DNA of 64,000 nucleotides from Flaccisagitta enflata (GCA_965153355.1 OZ231126.1:45756001-45820000); one strand, 5' to 3'. Shown: positions 40,603 through 56,441, counted from the first letter of the stretch. A program made the numbers and translations. The notes: generated by a model from the letters alone, not told the origin.

Positions 40603-41118
40603 TTTTTCTCTTTTTTTTTCCATTCCATTTTTCCTTCCTTCTTTTTATTTCACTCTCCTCCTGCCTTCCAAGGATTTCTTTCTTTCTCTTTCCCTCATCA
40701 TGTCTGTTTTACTTTTACCTTTTTTTCTCTTTAGCTGTATTACTTCCTGACTTTCTTTTAACATCTTTTTTCTTTTCTTTTTTTTTTTAAGGTTGAAAAT
40801 ATCCAGTTAGAGAAATCCTCATACCAAGAGTCGAAATGGAAATAGGAAAGAGATAAAATGGCGACGAAGTTAGAATTTTTTATTTCTTTTTCTTTTCTTT
40901 TTTTTTTTTTTTTTCTTTCTTTCTTTAGAAATAGAGACCTGGATTTGTCACGCTCCGACGTCGTGACGGTAAAAAAAGGGAAGACGGCATTTGAATTTTA
41001 TTTTGAGGATTCCCTCTTTCCAGCACTCTCTCTTTTTTTTTATGCTGCTATTCTGTCATGGTCTGTCGGTTTGTCAGTTTCACTGTTTGTGTCATTCGGA
41101 CATTGTGTATGCCTATCT

Positions 41119-41159
41119 GTCTGTCTGTCTGTCTGTCTATCTTTCTGTCTGTTTGTCTG

Positions 41160-41240
<81 letters not shown>
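41119..41240. repeat. (GTCT)n passing into (CT)n
   Basis: About ten GTCT-type steps (41117-41160) lead into about 70 bp of CT. The AT-rich element at 41252 starts 12 bp beyond the 3' edge. Confidence 0.95.
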
Positions 41241-41242
<2 letters not shown>

Positions 41243-41792
41243 ATATTCCGTGGCGTTCTACTATAGCGTATTAAACCGCCAAAAATCGTTTCAAAAATGC
41301 AAAAAAATGGATTATTGTGACAAAAATTATGAATTTTTGTCACAAAAATGCTGGAAAAGGCCGTTTTGAAACGGGCGTTCTTATGCAGTTTCAAAACGAT
41401 CTGATATTGTCGTTTCAAAACCACAAGTATGCGCAAATTTTGAAATGTATATTGAGGCATAGTTGACGTATCAAAACTTTGCAATTCTAAAGTTTTAAAA
41501 CCATGAGATTTTTGCGTTTCAAAACGCTTGAAAAGATTGCTAAAGTAACGGCCAGCAAGGGAAAAAAATCTATTCATCTTTGTAATCTTATCACCTTTTT
41601 TACCGTTTTGAAAACGCAAAAAATTGAAGTATTGTAACTAAGAAAAAATGTGTTTAAAATTGAAATATGGTTATATGCTGACTTTACCCAAACTGCAATA
41701 AATGGAAGAGGGCCCCGTTAGCCCTCTCTGACTGGCTAATATGCACGCCACTCTTGGTTTTCCATAACACTGAAACTGAAAGACATCCTTTT

Positions 41793-42227
41793 GGGCAGCA
41801 GCTCCGAAGGGGTTGATGACCTATGCTTTCACACATGGGGAGTTTTCTCCTCCTCTTTCTTCTTCTCCTTTGTATCCCCCTTCCCCCCAACCTCCAGGCC
41901 CATATCTCAGCCTCAAGGCCCATATCCTAGCGTCGAGGCTTATGTCCCAGCCTCGAGGCCCAAATCCCAGACTTGAGGCCCAAATTCCAACCTCAAGGCC
42001 CAAATCCCTTCAGGCTGGAATTTGGGCCTTGGGGTTGGGATTTGGGCCTCGAGACTGGAATTTGGGCCTCGAGGCTGGGATAAGGGCCTCCAGGCTGAGA
42101 TATGGGCCTAGACTAGAGCTTGGGGGGGGGGGGATGTGGAGGAGGAGGAGAAGGAGTAGGAGGAGGAGGAAAAAATACCCCATATGTGTGAAAGCATAGG
42201 TCATCGACCTCTTCGGGTCCGCTGCCC
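41793..42227 (+). mobile_element. Family C element (relative of family B) with a back-to-back minisatellite
   Basis: The left arm GGGCAGCAGCTCCGAAGGGG (41793 on) and the right arm read inward GGGCAGCGGACCCGAAGAGG (from 42227) are inverted repeats of about 60 bp. They share the segment from GATGACCTATGC to CTTTCACACAT. The core (41892-42115) holds units of about 21 bp containing GGCCTCGAGGCTGGGA. These run in one orientation up to about 42009 and in the opposite orientation after it, so the core is a palindrome. The flanks match family B: CCTTTTGGGCAGC at one end and GCTGCCCTGCTCTC at the other. It has no coding capacity. Confidence 0.82.
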
Positions 42228-42329
42228 TGCTCTCTCCCCTGACTACAATCATAACCATCTAATGCTTTTGCGACTATTTTATATTTGATAATTTCTATGT
42301 GTTTGTGCCAAAAAGCATACTTTTTTTAC

Positions 42330-42463
42330 AGTTTTGAAACTGCAAAAAATTGAAGTTTTGAAACTGCAAAAAAATGAAGTTTTGAAACTGCAAAAAAATG
42401 AAGTTTTGAAACTGCAAAAAATTGAAGTTCTAAAACTGCAAGAAATTGAAGCTAAGAAACGGC
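42330..42463. repeat. 24-bp tandem array containing GTTTTGAAAC
   Basis: Five to six units of the form AGTTTTGAAACTGCAAAAAA plus TTGA. The last units are more diverged. It sits within the AT-rich element. Confidence 0.9.
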
Positions 42464-42783
42464 TTTTTCATATTTCATAATTTCATTGCCACTTTTCCCA
42501 GTTCCAAAACGTTAAAAACTAGCTGGCTTGAGGTGAGAAAAAAATGATATTTTAGACATGTTCTCAAAAGCCCTTTCTATGCAGTTTTGATACACCCAAA
42601 AAAAGCCGTATCAAAACGGCAAGTATGCCTGCGTTTTAAAACCCCAGATTACTGCCACTAAAGGACATTGTTGTATGCATAAATGGTTTTTTGGTCGTTC
42701 TGAAACTGCTGCATACTAGAAGTTTTGAGACGTCGTTCCCCTATTTGGGACAAAAACGCAATAAGAACGCCGACGAAATACCT

Positions 42784-42784
<1 letters not shown>

Positions 42785-42844
<60 letters not shown>
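42785..42844. repeat. (CT)n microsatellite
   Basis: About 60 bp of pure CT, starting 14 bp after the right end of the AT-rich element. That element is therefore bracketed by CT tracts. Confidence 0.95.
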
Positions 42845-42846
<2 letters not shown>

Positions 42847-43571
42847 ACCCCCCACCTCATCACCTCTACCTTTAATGCAAGGCACTTTTTTCTTCGCATT
42901 TTTTTGGTCGTTTTTGTCCTATTTGAAATTTTGTCGCGAAGGAGAAAAAAAATACTATTTATTCCGGTTGCCTGGATTGCTATTTTTTTCCTTCCTGTAG
43001 ATAGAAAAGTTTTTTTTCTTTTTTTCGTTTTGATGCCATCTGCGCATCTAAAGAAGCGCTCTATTGTATCGATTCACCTCTTTTCTCTCTCTCTCGTTTT
43101 TTTTTATTCGCGAATTCACCTCTTAATCCTCCTACTTTCTACTCTCTTCGCTGTGACACCTCCTCCTTGTTGCTGCTCCTCGTACTCCTCTTCCGCCTCC
43201 TCCTCCACCTTCTTGTTCTTCTCCTCTTGCTTCCTTCTCAGACAACCACACCCCCTTGCCTTAACTCTTATTTTTTCTCCTTGTCCTTTCTTTACTTACT
43301 TTTTTCACAGTCAGTTTTTCCTCCTCAATGTTTCATCTTGACTTTCTCCTTCTCCACCTCCTCCTCTTCCTCATCCTCATCCTCTTCCTCATCCTCATCC
43401 TCCTCCACTCCTCCCTCTTGACTTTCTCTTCCTCGAGTGCGTTTGTTTGACTTACCTTAATGGAGGTCCTTTGTTTTGGTAAGGATTTCCCCACCTCTCT
43501 CCCAATCTCTGACTGAATCTTCCCCTTTCTCTTTTCTCCTTTCATCTTTGCACTCGGTCGATCTCTTCTTT
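42845..43571. other. Pyrimidine-rich unassigned sequence with a CTCATC minisatellite
   Basis: T-rich to 43140, then CTCCTC-rich. A short array of TCCTCATCCTCATCCTCT units lies at 43341-43412. No exon was recognised. Confidence 0.55.
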
Positions 43572-43577
43572 TTTCCT

Positions 43578-43661
<84 letters not shown>

Positions 43662-43669
43662 TCCTTTTT

Positions 43670-43725
<56 letters not shown>

Positions 43726-43727
43726 TT

Positions 43728-43795
<68 letters not shown>

Positions 43796-43915
43796 TTCTT
43801 TCTTTTTTTTTTTCTTTATTTCTTTCTTTCTTCCCTTTTTTCTTTCTTTCTTTCTTTTCTTTCTTTTTTTTTTTCTTTTTTTTTTTTTTTTTCTTTCTTT
43901 CTTTCTTCCCTACAT
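43572..43915. repeat. Long (TTTC)n microsatellite
   Basis: About 230 bp of nearly pure TTTC, interrupted at about 43664 and 43726, then about 110 bp of degenerate TTTC and poly-T. Confidence 0.97.
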
Positions 43916-44701
<786 letters not shown>

Positions 44702-44910
44702 GTTTCGTCTTCTTCCATTTCCGATATTTGCTTACCTTTAAACACTCCCACACGTGCCTTAGCGCTTTTTCTCCACGTGCCTCAACGCGGCTTCCCGTAG
44801 GAAAATGAGATTTCTTTTTTTCATTTTCCTCTATTTCTTCTTCTTTCTTTCTTTTTTAACTTTTACTGAAATTAATTCCTTTATTTAATCTTAGTTTTTC
44901 CTCCTTCTTT

Positions 44911-44998
44911 TTCTTTTCCTTTTTCTTTTTCTTTTTCTTTTTCTTTTTCTTTTTCTTTTTCTTTTTCTTTTTCTTTTTCTTTTTCATTTTCATTTTCT

Positions 44999-45029
<31 letters not shown>

Positions 45030-45111
45030 GTTCTTCTTCTTCTTCTTCTTCTTCTTCTTCTTCTTCTTCTTCTTCTTCTTCTTCTTCTTCTTCTTCTTCT
45101 TCTTCTTCTTT
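44911..45111. repeat. (CTTTTT)n passing into (CTT)n
   Basis: About 85 bp of CTTTTT hexanucleotides passes into CATTTT and then about 115 bp of CTT. Degenerate TTTC follows to about 45240. The same pairing of motifs recurs at 49690-50030. Confidence 0.96.
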
Positions 45112-45477
45112 TTATCCTCTCTTTCTTCTTCTTTTTTTCTTCTTCTCTTTCTTACCTTCTTTCTTTCTTCCTTCCTTTCTTTCTTTCTTTCTTTCCTAAT
45201 TTCTTTCCTTCTTTCTTTCTTTTTTTCTTTCTTTCTACCTAATTCCTTATCACTGTTTCTTCCACTTTGTCCTTTTCTTTCCTTCCATTCTCTTCGACAG
45301 ATCCACCTTTAATTTTCCGATAGATAAGAGAACTATTCACATTTGCCCATCTCTGAATTCGTGAGATTCACCAAATACCGCCGCATTTGCTGATTTCGTT
45401 ATCACCACCGCCTTCACCGTCACCTAACATCACCGCATATCATCATTTCCATCACATGATTTAAAGGCAGTTGACAT

Positions 45478-46370
<893 letters not shown>

Positions 46371-46454
46371 CTTCTTATCAAAATATGCGACAATGAAAGA
46401 AATTTGAATGTCTGGCATTAAAAAGAGCAAAACTATTCTCAATTGCGCATGATT

Positions 46455-46457
<3 letters not shown>

Positions 46458-46540
<83 letters not shown>
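46458..46540. repeat. (CT)n microsatellite
   Basis: About 78 bp of pure CT ending in TTTCTCTTTTAAC. Confidence 0.96.
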
Positions 46541-46542
<2 letters not shown>

Positions 46543-46906
46543 TTAACTCGCACCTTTCCTTCTTCATGGTCTCCCTCATTTTTTTTTAACGGTCCCATAA
46601 TGGAAAAAATTGCTCTAGATTTATGCTCACAGAAAGTGAGAGAAGGGAAAAAAAATAAAAGAGAAATTCCTTTTAAAAAAGCACGTCAAAAAATGAAAAA
46701 AACTAACACGTAAGAATGCCTCTAGATATGAAGGCCCTCCATTGGAAAGGAAGGTTGTTTTTCGTTCATTAGACTTTCTTCTTTCTTTACATTCCTTCTT
46801 AGATTTTTTTTTCTTTTCTTCGCTCACTTGCATTTTTCCCCGCTTTTTCAAATTGCCGACAATTTATCAATTGCGTGTTTGAGAAAGATTTTTAAACATC
46901 AGGGAA

Positions 46907-46944
<38 letters not shown>

Positions 46945-47129
46945 AGATCCGGAAAATTTACAGCTGTGTAAACGGCTATTGAAACTAATAAGTCCAATCA
47001 TGTTTCACTCAATGTCGAGTCACAAATGATTTCATCTTTTTCTTTTTTTTATTCTTTCTTTCTTTCTTCCTTATTAGATTCTGTTTTTCTTTATTTCGTC
47101 CCTTTTTTCATTTCATATTATTTCTCTCT
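46541..47129. other. Unassigned sequence with a short (GA)n tract
   Basis: AT-rich DNA with a 25-bp GA tract at 46914-46939. No gene was recognised. Confidence 0.5.
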
Positions 47130-47170
47130 TTCTTTCCTTCTTTCTTTCTTTCTTTCTTTCTCTCTTTCAT

Positions 47171-47246
<76 letters not shown>

Positions 47247-47297
47247 TCCCTCTTTCTTTTTTTTCTCTCTTTTTCTTTCTTTTTTCTTTCTTTCTTC

Positions 47298-47364
<67 letters not shown>

Positions 47365-47423
47365 TTTTTTCTCCTTCTTTTTTGTTTGCTAGCTCTCCCC
47401 GTACTTTTGTCATTTTCTTTTTC

Positions 47424-47462
<39 letters not shown>
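47130..47462. repeat. Long interrupted (TTTC)n microsatellite
   Basis: Three TTTC blocks (47130-47248, 47282-47363 and 47424-47463), separated by TTTTTTCTCTC-rich and single-copy spacers. Confidence 0.95.
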
Positions 47463-47670
47463 TCCTTGTTTCAATCAATCAACAACAACAACAACAACAA
47501 CTACTACTCTTCAGTAATTGTCTCTCATCCGCAACTTTGCTCCAGGCTTTTTGATTTTCTTGACTCTTCATTGTAGTTTATTTTAGTTAATGGTTACTCT
47601 GAATCATGTTACAGTTGAAATTATGTATCAGAAGGAGGGGGCGGGAGCTCTCGACTATTGGCATTGGCAA

Positions 47671-47733
47671 AAGACTGACTGACTGACTGACTGACTGACT
47701 GACTGACTGACTGACTGACTGACTGACTGACTA
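47671..47733. repeat. (GACT)n microsatellite
   Basis: About 15 GACT units without interruption, then GTGACTAATACACTG. This motif occurs only here in the window. A short (CAA)n run lies upstream at 47480-47500. Confidence 0.97.
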
Positions 47734-49689
47734 GTGACTAATACACTGATTGACTGACACACGCCGATAGACAATGATCTTTTGAGGGTGCATATTTTTT
47801 GCCTTGAATTATGGACATGTATTTCTGGTCGCTCATTTCCCCTTCCAAGGCTTCGCACATTCTCATATCTTTTTCCCCCGTTGCGCTTTTTTCCCACTTC
47901 ATTTTCACCCTTCTTTTTTTTTTACGTCTCTGTCTTTCTCGCTTTCTGCTGTCAATAGAATTTAATCTCAGCTTGGAAAGAAATCATACCAAGTCTTCGG
48001 CATACTAAAGGGGCTAACGGTCTAATGGAAGATGTGGGATAACTGTGTTACGAAAAAGGATGTGAGATTTGCTGGGGAGAAACTGTAAAAGGTGTAAACC
48101 GAGTGAGGTGCCGACTACAGAATGCCAAAATGAAAGGTGCATGATTGTGGTGAAGGGTAAGTAAAAGTGGTTTCTTGGTGCAGAGCGCGCTTCGAGGCAC
48201 AAGCTGGATGGAGCTCAACGCCCCAAGGATCAAGTAAGGGGGAAAGTTAGTAGGAGAGGAAAATGGTAAGAGTAAAACTTCTCGGTATTCAAATTGAAAC
48301 GAGCTTATTGATTGGCTGAGTCGTTGTTTGAGGTGTTTTCCAATGATTGTCGCATTTTGCAGCTGGGGGACTTTTCTTTTTTTTCTTTTTTTCCCCTTTT
48401 TACCATCTTTTCAATTTCTTTCTGTTTTTCTCTTCCTTTGTTTTTTATTCTTTTGTTGATCCATTCAAATTTCTTTCTTTTTTGTTGCGCTTTTTCCTCT
48501 TTTTTTCATCAATTATTTTGCGACCGTGATCCGTTAGATGTCGCGCGGCGGCAGAAAAAAAAATTAAAGACGTAAATCAAAAGGGAAAACGAGCACTAGA
48601 TTTTCATGGTTGGTGTTTACAGCGAGATACCTGCAGATCGCTTTGAAAATCCATACGTATTGTCTTATAAACGACTCAAGTAAAACCTGTATAAAGTTAA
48701 GAATTGCGGTAGAGAGAAGGCAATTGACATGTGAAAAAAAAACATAAGAAAGGAAAAAAGACAAAAGGAAAGAAGAAAAGACAGAAAGAAAACGGGACAG
48801 AAAAAAAGTAAAAAATTGGAAAGGAGAAAAGAGAGACATGATAAGAAAGAAAAAAAAAACAACCACTGAAAAGGAAAATAAGGAGAGGAAAAAACCGAAA
48901 GAGAAAAGGAATAGCGAGAAGCATTATTTTGTGTTAACAAAAGGAATTGTGACTGTAATGGAAAGAAGGAATGAAAAGTGAGAAATCTAACACGCAAAAG
49001 GCAACGCGGTCTCCCCCTAAGAGGAGCCCATGCCCCGAAAAACGGGACACGCAGAGAGAGATGAATTACTTAGTGCAGTTTTGACTCAAGGAAAGAGAGA
49101 CACAGAGAGAGTCTCGTTGTCCACAGAGACGTAGGCGCATGACACCCTTACGTGGGAAACTCTCACTATCTTACTCAGTTTCGTTTCTGTAGCGTTTTGT
49201 CACAACTACCACACATCCACAGCCATTTTTTTTTTTTACTACGTGAAGCGACCTACTCAGTTCCAACCACATTCATCCAAATACGTTTTCCCCAATTAAC
49301 TCTATCGGACAACTAATGTATTCTATCGTCAGTTTTAACCTATCAAACGATAACCTCTGAGTGGAAATGTACTCTAATAGGGTAAAAGGTCTCGCCACCA
49401 CCTACGTAACCGATATAACTGATAACCCCCACGCAGAAAAACGCCGCCACCTACGTTTCCGATAACCCCCCCCCTCCCTCAAGAGCACACACAGAATCGA
49501 ATTTCCTTTTCACTTTCGCCCATCAGAATCCTGCGGCTTCCTGCTATTCGGCCTGAAGGTAGGCTTTTACCGGCGGTGTGGCGGAGACCCGAAAGCCGGT
49601 GCCATTTGGCCATTAAGTAACTTCATGGATTCGCGAGTCTCCTCTTTCCTTCTTTTTTCCCCATCTTACTTTTCCCTTCTTTTCCCTTA
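47734..49689. other. Longest stretch without a long microsatellite; no gene seen
   Basis: About 2 kb of complex DNA. Purine-rich AAAGGAAAG lies at 48735-48915. A partial repeat of ACCTACGT...CCGAT...ATAACCCCC lies at 49399-49430 and 49450-49471. Frames up to 110 codons on the reverse strand of the purine-rich part are Phe/Leu/Ser-rich artefacts. I see no exon or RNA gene. Confidence 0.5.
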
Positions 49690-50030
49690 GTCATCTTACT
49701 CTTGTACATCTTCTTTCTTTTCTCCATCTCCTTCTTTTCCTCTCTTTTATCCTCTTCCTCTTCTTTTTCTCCTTCTTCTCTTCTCATCTTTCTCTTCTTC
49801 TTCTTTTCTTACTTCTTCTTTTTCTTCTTCTTCTTCTTCTTCTTCTTCTCCTTCTTCTTCTTCTTTTTCTTTTTCATTTTCTTTTTCTTTTTCTTTTTCT
49901 TTTTCTTTTTCTTCTTCTTCTTCTTCTTCTTCTTCTTATCCTTATTCTTCTTCTTCTTCTTCTTCGCCTGCTCCTAATTCTTCTACTTCTTCTTCTTCTT
50001 CTGCGCCTTATTCTTCTTCTTCACCTTATC
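49690..50030. repeat. Compound (TTC)n / (CTTTTT)n array
   Basis: Degenerate CTTTTC and TTC, a (CTTTTT)n block at 49864-49912, then TTC with GCC and TAT variants to 50030. It is about 340 bp of nearly pure pyrimidine. Confidence 0.93.
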
Positions 50031-50221
50031 CGCCATCATCTCCTCCTCCTTGCCTTCTAGTATCCGCCCTTTCATTTCTTACTTTTTACTCACCGCTCCT
50101 TCTACACTTTCTACCTCCCGGCCATGTCCCTCACACTTTACTCTCCTCCTTTTAGCCCTGAAGACACATCAGAATCGGACTTATTCTTTTTTTTCCAAGG
50201 GGGGTTTCTTATCGCCTATCG

Positions 50222-50253
50222 ACGGTGGTGGCGTCGGTGACTGCGGTGGCGGT

Positions 50254-50284
<31 letters not shown>

Positions 50285-50330
50285 GTGGCGGTGGCGGCGG
50301 CGGCAGCGGCGGTGGCGAATGCGGCAACCG
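50222..50330. repeat. (GGC/GGT)n array
   Basis: Alternating GGTGGC and GGCGGC trinucleotides. One frame reads poly-Gly (about 25 residues) with flanks of no recognised family. It could form G-quadruplexes. Confidence 0.9.
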
Positions 50331-50538
50331 TCAGTCTTCTTCCTGTCACTCGATACCCGCACGACCTTAATTGAGAAAGAGGCCTCTTTCCAGTTTTCTT
50401 GCAATGGTGTTAGTGTTGTTTCTGATGTGGTTGTCTAAATGCAATTGAAATAGGAAGTGACTTTAGTTACTGGCTTAGTTCATTAACCTTTACGCAAAGA
50501 GTGTTTCTAACAGCGTCGCTGTAAAGTTGACCAGCTTG

Positions 50539-50752
<214 letters not shown>

Positions 50753-50915
50753 CGCGCGCATTTTCCGTTTTTTCCACACGTAACCGTTACTTTTCCCATC
50801 ATTTCACCATTACGTGAAAATAATGACTTCCTGTCCTCACATGTTCTTTTCCACCATCTATCCATCCCATTCCATTAGATATGTTCTTTCTTTGCACCTG
50901 CTTCTCACCGACACC

Positions 50916-51018
<103 letters not shown>

Positions 51019-51082
51019 CCGCTGATATCTCATCTTTCACGTCGTTCCTCTACTGGCAAGTGATCTCAGGTTTCCCGGCTTT

Positions 51083-51710
<628 letters not shown>

Positions 51711-51718
51711 CTCTGGAT

Positions 51719-53168
51719 TTGACGGTATGTTTTCCCCCTCATGTGCTCAAAACCCATGTACCCGATCATTTTTGATTACTTTTATAATATTACTACCTAG
51801 AACTAAAGAGATTTGGGATTTTTGATCCATTTTAGGGACCGCGAGTTCCATTTATTTATCACCACTCCAAGGTGGTTGTGGTGAAAATGTTGAAATTAGG
51901 TCACTTTGGGCTCAAAATTGGGCCACTTTAGTTTGGAAATTTGACCCGAAATCTGTGAGATTATGAAACTAAAGCTCAAGAGCTAACCAGTGGTGCAATC
52001 CGCATGTTGCCATCATTTTTTGTTAAGATTTGAGAGCTTTTCAAAGATGGAAGGGTATGAGGGTTATTTTACCAATTGAATTTGGTGGTCAATTTTGACA
52101 TTTTTTACTTTTTTTTATATATCTCCACTTTGGATAGACAAATCTGGATGAAATTGGTGACCAAATTGAAGAGTTTTTGATTCTCTAAATGAATCTGGTA
52201 AAATTTTTGATCAATATGACCCTCAAAATTTTTTGGAGACTCTTGAAGCAGGTGCTAAAAAGTGAATTTTTTCGCCATTTTGGCTACTTTGGTCAATAAA
52301 TTTGGGCACTTCCGAGATAGAAAATGACAAAAAATCAGTGGGCAAATTAAACTACTGTTCAAGATCTAACAAATGGTGCAATCGGCATGTCGATATGTTG
52401 AAGCATATAGATTTGGCAGAGGTTTTAGGCTCATAATGACCAAAAAATGTCATTTTATTATACCCACTGATCTTTGAAGCTTTGCTTAATCTATATGCTT
52501 TAACCTATTGACATGCCGATTGCACCATTGGTTAGATCTTGAACAGTAGTTTAATTTGCCCACTGATTTTTTGTCATCATTTTCTCAGAAGTGCCCAAAT
52601 TTTTGGTAAAAGTAGCCAAAATGGCGTAAAAATCACTGGCACCTGCTTGTGAGCTCCCAAAATTTTGGGGTCATATCGATCCCAGAAATTTTACAGATTC
52701 ATCTAGAAGTGTCAGCTCTTCAATTTGGTCTGCCATTTCATCCAGATTTTTCCATCCAAAGCAGAAATATTCAAAAATTGTAAAAAACTTCAGTCAATAC
52801 CAGTTCAATTGGTAAAATAACCCTCATACCCTTCCATCTTTAGAAAAAAGCTCTCAAATCTTAACAAAAAATAATGCTTAACATGTAGTTGCACCACTGG
52901 TTAGCTCTTGAGCTCTAGTTTCATAATCTCACAGATTTTGGGTCAAATTTCCAAACCAAAGTGGCCCGATTTTTAGCCTAAAGTGACCAAATTTCAACAT
53001 TTTCACCACAACCACCTTGGAGTGGTGATAAATAAATGGAACTCGCGGTCCCTAAAATGGATCAAAAATCCCAAACCTCTTTGGTTCTAGGTAGTAATAT
53101 TATAAAAATAATCAAAAACAATCGGGTACATAGGTTTTGAGCACATGAGGGGGAAAACATACCGTCAA
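51719..53168. mobile_element. 1.45-kb foldback element, palindromic along its full length, 8-bp target duplication
   Basis: The sequence from TTGACGGTATGTTTTCCCCC (51719) reads the same on the opposite strand from 53168. The symmetry axis is near 52443-52444. The outer 180 bp of the two arms differ at about six positions, all transitions. The inner parts are more diverged and the centre closes with AATGAC...GTCATT. Identical octamers CTCTGGAT flank it (51711-51718 and 53169-53176), showing insertion by a cut-and-paste type mechanism. It encodes no protein. The ends do not begin with CA, so I do not assign a superfamily. Any transcript across it would fold into a long double-stranded RNA. Confidence 0.93.
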
Positions 53169-53176
53169 CTCTGGAT

Positions 53177-53518
53177 AGACAAAAAATCTGAACTAGGATA
53201 GTTTGATAGACGGCACGAGAAAGCACGCCGCCATTTTTTCCGCTGCTCATTTTCTATCAGCTTTACCTTTCATTTCTTTTCAACGAGTAGACTCAATCCA
53301 CTTTCCAAAATTAGTCTCAGACGATAGTCTCAGACTTTCTGGCTCCTTTTCCTTTGCTGCTCGCCGATCCATGTCTACTTTTTTACCATTAAGGTTTGAC
53401 ATGTAGACTCTACATTGTAGAAAGCAGTATTTGCACGGCAACAGACATTGTCTACAGACAACCCAACCAAAACGCCTCATTTCTGATCTTTGTTCAGGTC
53501 TAATTACCGATAGTCAAG

Positions 53519-53571
<53 letters not shown>

Positions 53572-53991
53572 TTCCTTTTCTCCCTAAGTGCTTTTACATC
53601 TGAGGAGTTCCTGCTCCTAGATCATGTCGCCGCTCGCGTTCAGGTTGCGACGTCTGCTTCTATATCGACACCAAAACCGTACGAATCTGTAACATTGACT
53701 AAAGCCGTTCTCTGTTACGCGAGAAGGTGGCTGAATTTTCTTGAATATGTAAGGGGGGGGGGGGCAGAGGGGCGCGAGCGTAAGAGCGCCGATATTTGAT
53801 CTCATGGTTTCAATCCTAATGTAAGATGTAAGGTTGCACAAATGTTCGGACGAGGGAGCAGGGGGCCAGGGCCTCAGTTGTTCGTTTTGTTCCACAACGT
53901 TATATGGCTTTCCTTTTTTCCTGGTAAACTTTTGACGCACTAACAAATGACGAGAAGAATAGCAGGAGAAAATCATCATTACCAATGTGAA
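53177..53991. other. Unassigned sequence with one (CT)n tract
   Basis: A CT tract of about 52 bp with one TTTCTC step (53522-53574) and a G run at 53751-53763. A 122-codon frame on each strand near 53431-53985 has ordinary composition but no recognisable family. Confidence 0.45.
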
Positions 53992-54116
53992 TTTTTAGGT
54001 GCGACAAAGCACCTCTACAACTGGCTGTGTCTGTTGGTCGGTCGGTCTGTTGGTAACGCATTCGTTCGACGATCCACACGTCGCACCTTATTGGACTACT
54101 TGGCCTTGTTTTTTTT
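53992..54116 (+). mobile_element. Family A element, short divergent copy with switched arm sequence
   Basis: TTTTTAGGTGCGACAAAGCACCTCTACAAC at the 5' end, a TTGGTCGGTCGGTC tract, then GTCGCACCT (54080-54088) and TTGGCCTTGTTTT at the 3' end. The proximal arm is AGGTGCGAC (53997-54005), its hairpin partner GCACCT (54009-54014) and the distal arm GTCGCACCT. All three are complementary, although each differs from the AGTCGCG-type arms of the other copies. It is shorter than the other copies because the CTGCTCCTGCCC middle part is missing. Confidence 0.78.
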
Positions 54117-55505
<1,389 letters not shown>

Positions 55506-55603
55506 GGTCAACGCCCACCGAGACTTGTTAACGCGTGCTTCCTTGCCCTAAAGTTCATGTACTCAGATTTTAAGAACTGAGATTATGAGACCATATGGAG
55601 CGA

Positions 55604-55610
<7 letters not shown>

Positions 55611-55694
<84 letters not shown>
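55611..55694. repeat. (GA)n microsatellite
   Basis: A pure GA tract of about 84 bp, followed by CGGTCAATG. Confidence 0.97.
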
Positions 55695-55695
<1 letters not shown>

Positions 55696-55868
55696 GGTCA
55701 ATGTTATATATTGCTTTCAGATGTTTACTCGCTTCTTCCTCACTGGCATCGTTGCCATCAATTCATAGGTGAGCTCTCACGGCTTCCCTCGAAATGGCTT
55801 CTCAATATCAGTTTGTCTGACTGCCAGTCTGCCAATCTTTTACCAGCGTATATTTTCTTTTTCGATCT

Positions 55869-55926
55869 CTTCTCTCTCTCTCTCTCTCTCTCTCTTTTTC
55901 TCTCTCTCTCTCTCTATTTCTCTCTC
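55869..55926. repeat. (CT)n microsatellite, interrupted
   Basis: About 57 bp of CT with TTTTTCTC and ATTTCTC interruptions. The polarity is opposite to the two GA tracts just upstream. Confidence 0.92.
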
Positions 55927-56441
55927 ACCGACGTGGTGGGTGTGTCTATCTTGACCTGGATTTTCCGAGCTTTTGATCTGTGGTTACCTTTCATGTATGA
56001 AATTCCGTTTTCCTGGCGTTTTTTTTTTCTTCTTCCAGTTCATGAATCCAAGTTGATGGCAAATCCAGATCACCTTCTTTCTTCCTCGTGTCAGATCCCT
56101 CTTTATGAGTTCATCCTCTATTGAAGTCTAGAATCCTTCTCCTTTAATGCTATTTTTAATGTCATCATTTGCTAAATACATTGATGATAACATGCCTGTA
56201 TAGTTTTTTTGATAATTTGGCTTCAGTGTACAAACTGTGACAAGAGAAGTGACTCGTTTTGACTGAAAGAGATCATATGCGTAAATTTCTCATTGATTAC
56301 ACAGAAAACAAATTCGCATGCACGTTGACTAATAAACGGTGATTAATGATCTTTTTCCTTAATCACTCTCCAAAGATTTGGTCCTTAATCTTGGACGATG
56401 TTTAGAGAAATGACGATTGGTTTAGATAATGATCGATAACT
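55927..56441. other. Unassigned AT-rich sequence
   Basis: Single-copy-looking DNA up to the family B element. No gene was recognised. Confidence 0.5.

Larger units (their letters stand above)
41252..42771. mobile_element. Probable AT-rich mobile element carrying GTTTTGAAAC repeats
   Basis: The left end GGCGTTCTACTATAGCGT and the right end read inward GGCGTTCTTATTGCGT suggest a terminal inverted repeat of about 16-18 bp. Both halves are filled with the inverted pair GTTTCAAAAC / GTTTTGAAAC, including a 24-bp tandem array at 42330-42463. The family C element at 41793-42227 interrupts it. I did not find a clear target duplication, and no protein is encoded, so the superfamily is unknown. Confidence 0.5.

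Noticed and set aside
41793-41857. The family C arm as a copy of the family A end
   Set aside because: Both have T-rich outer flanks and paired arms, but the sequences do not align beyond that, so I keep them as separate families.
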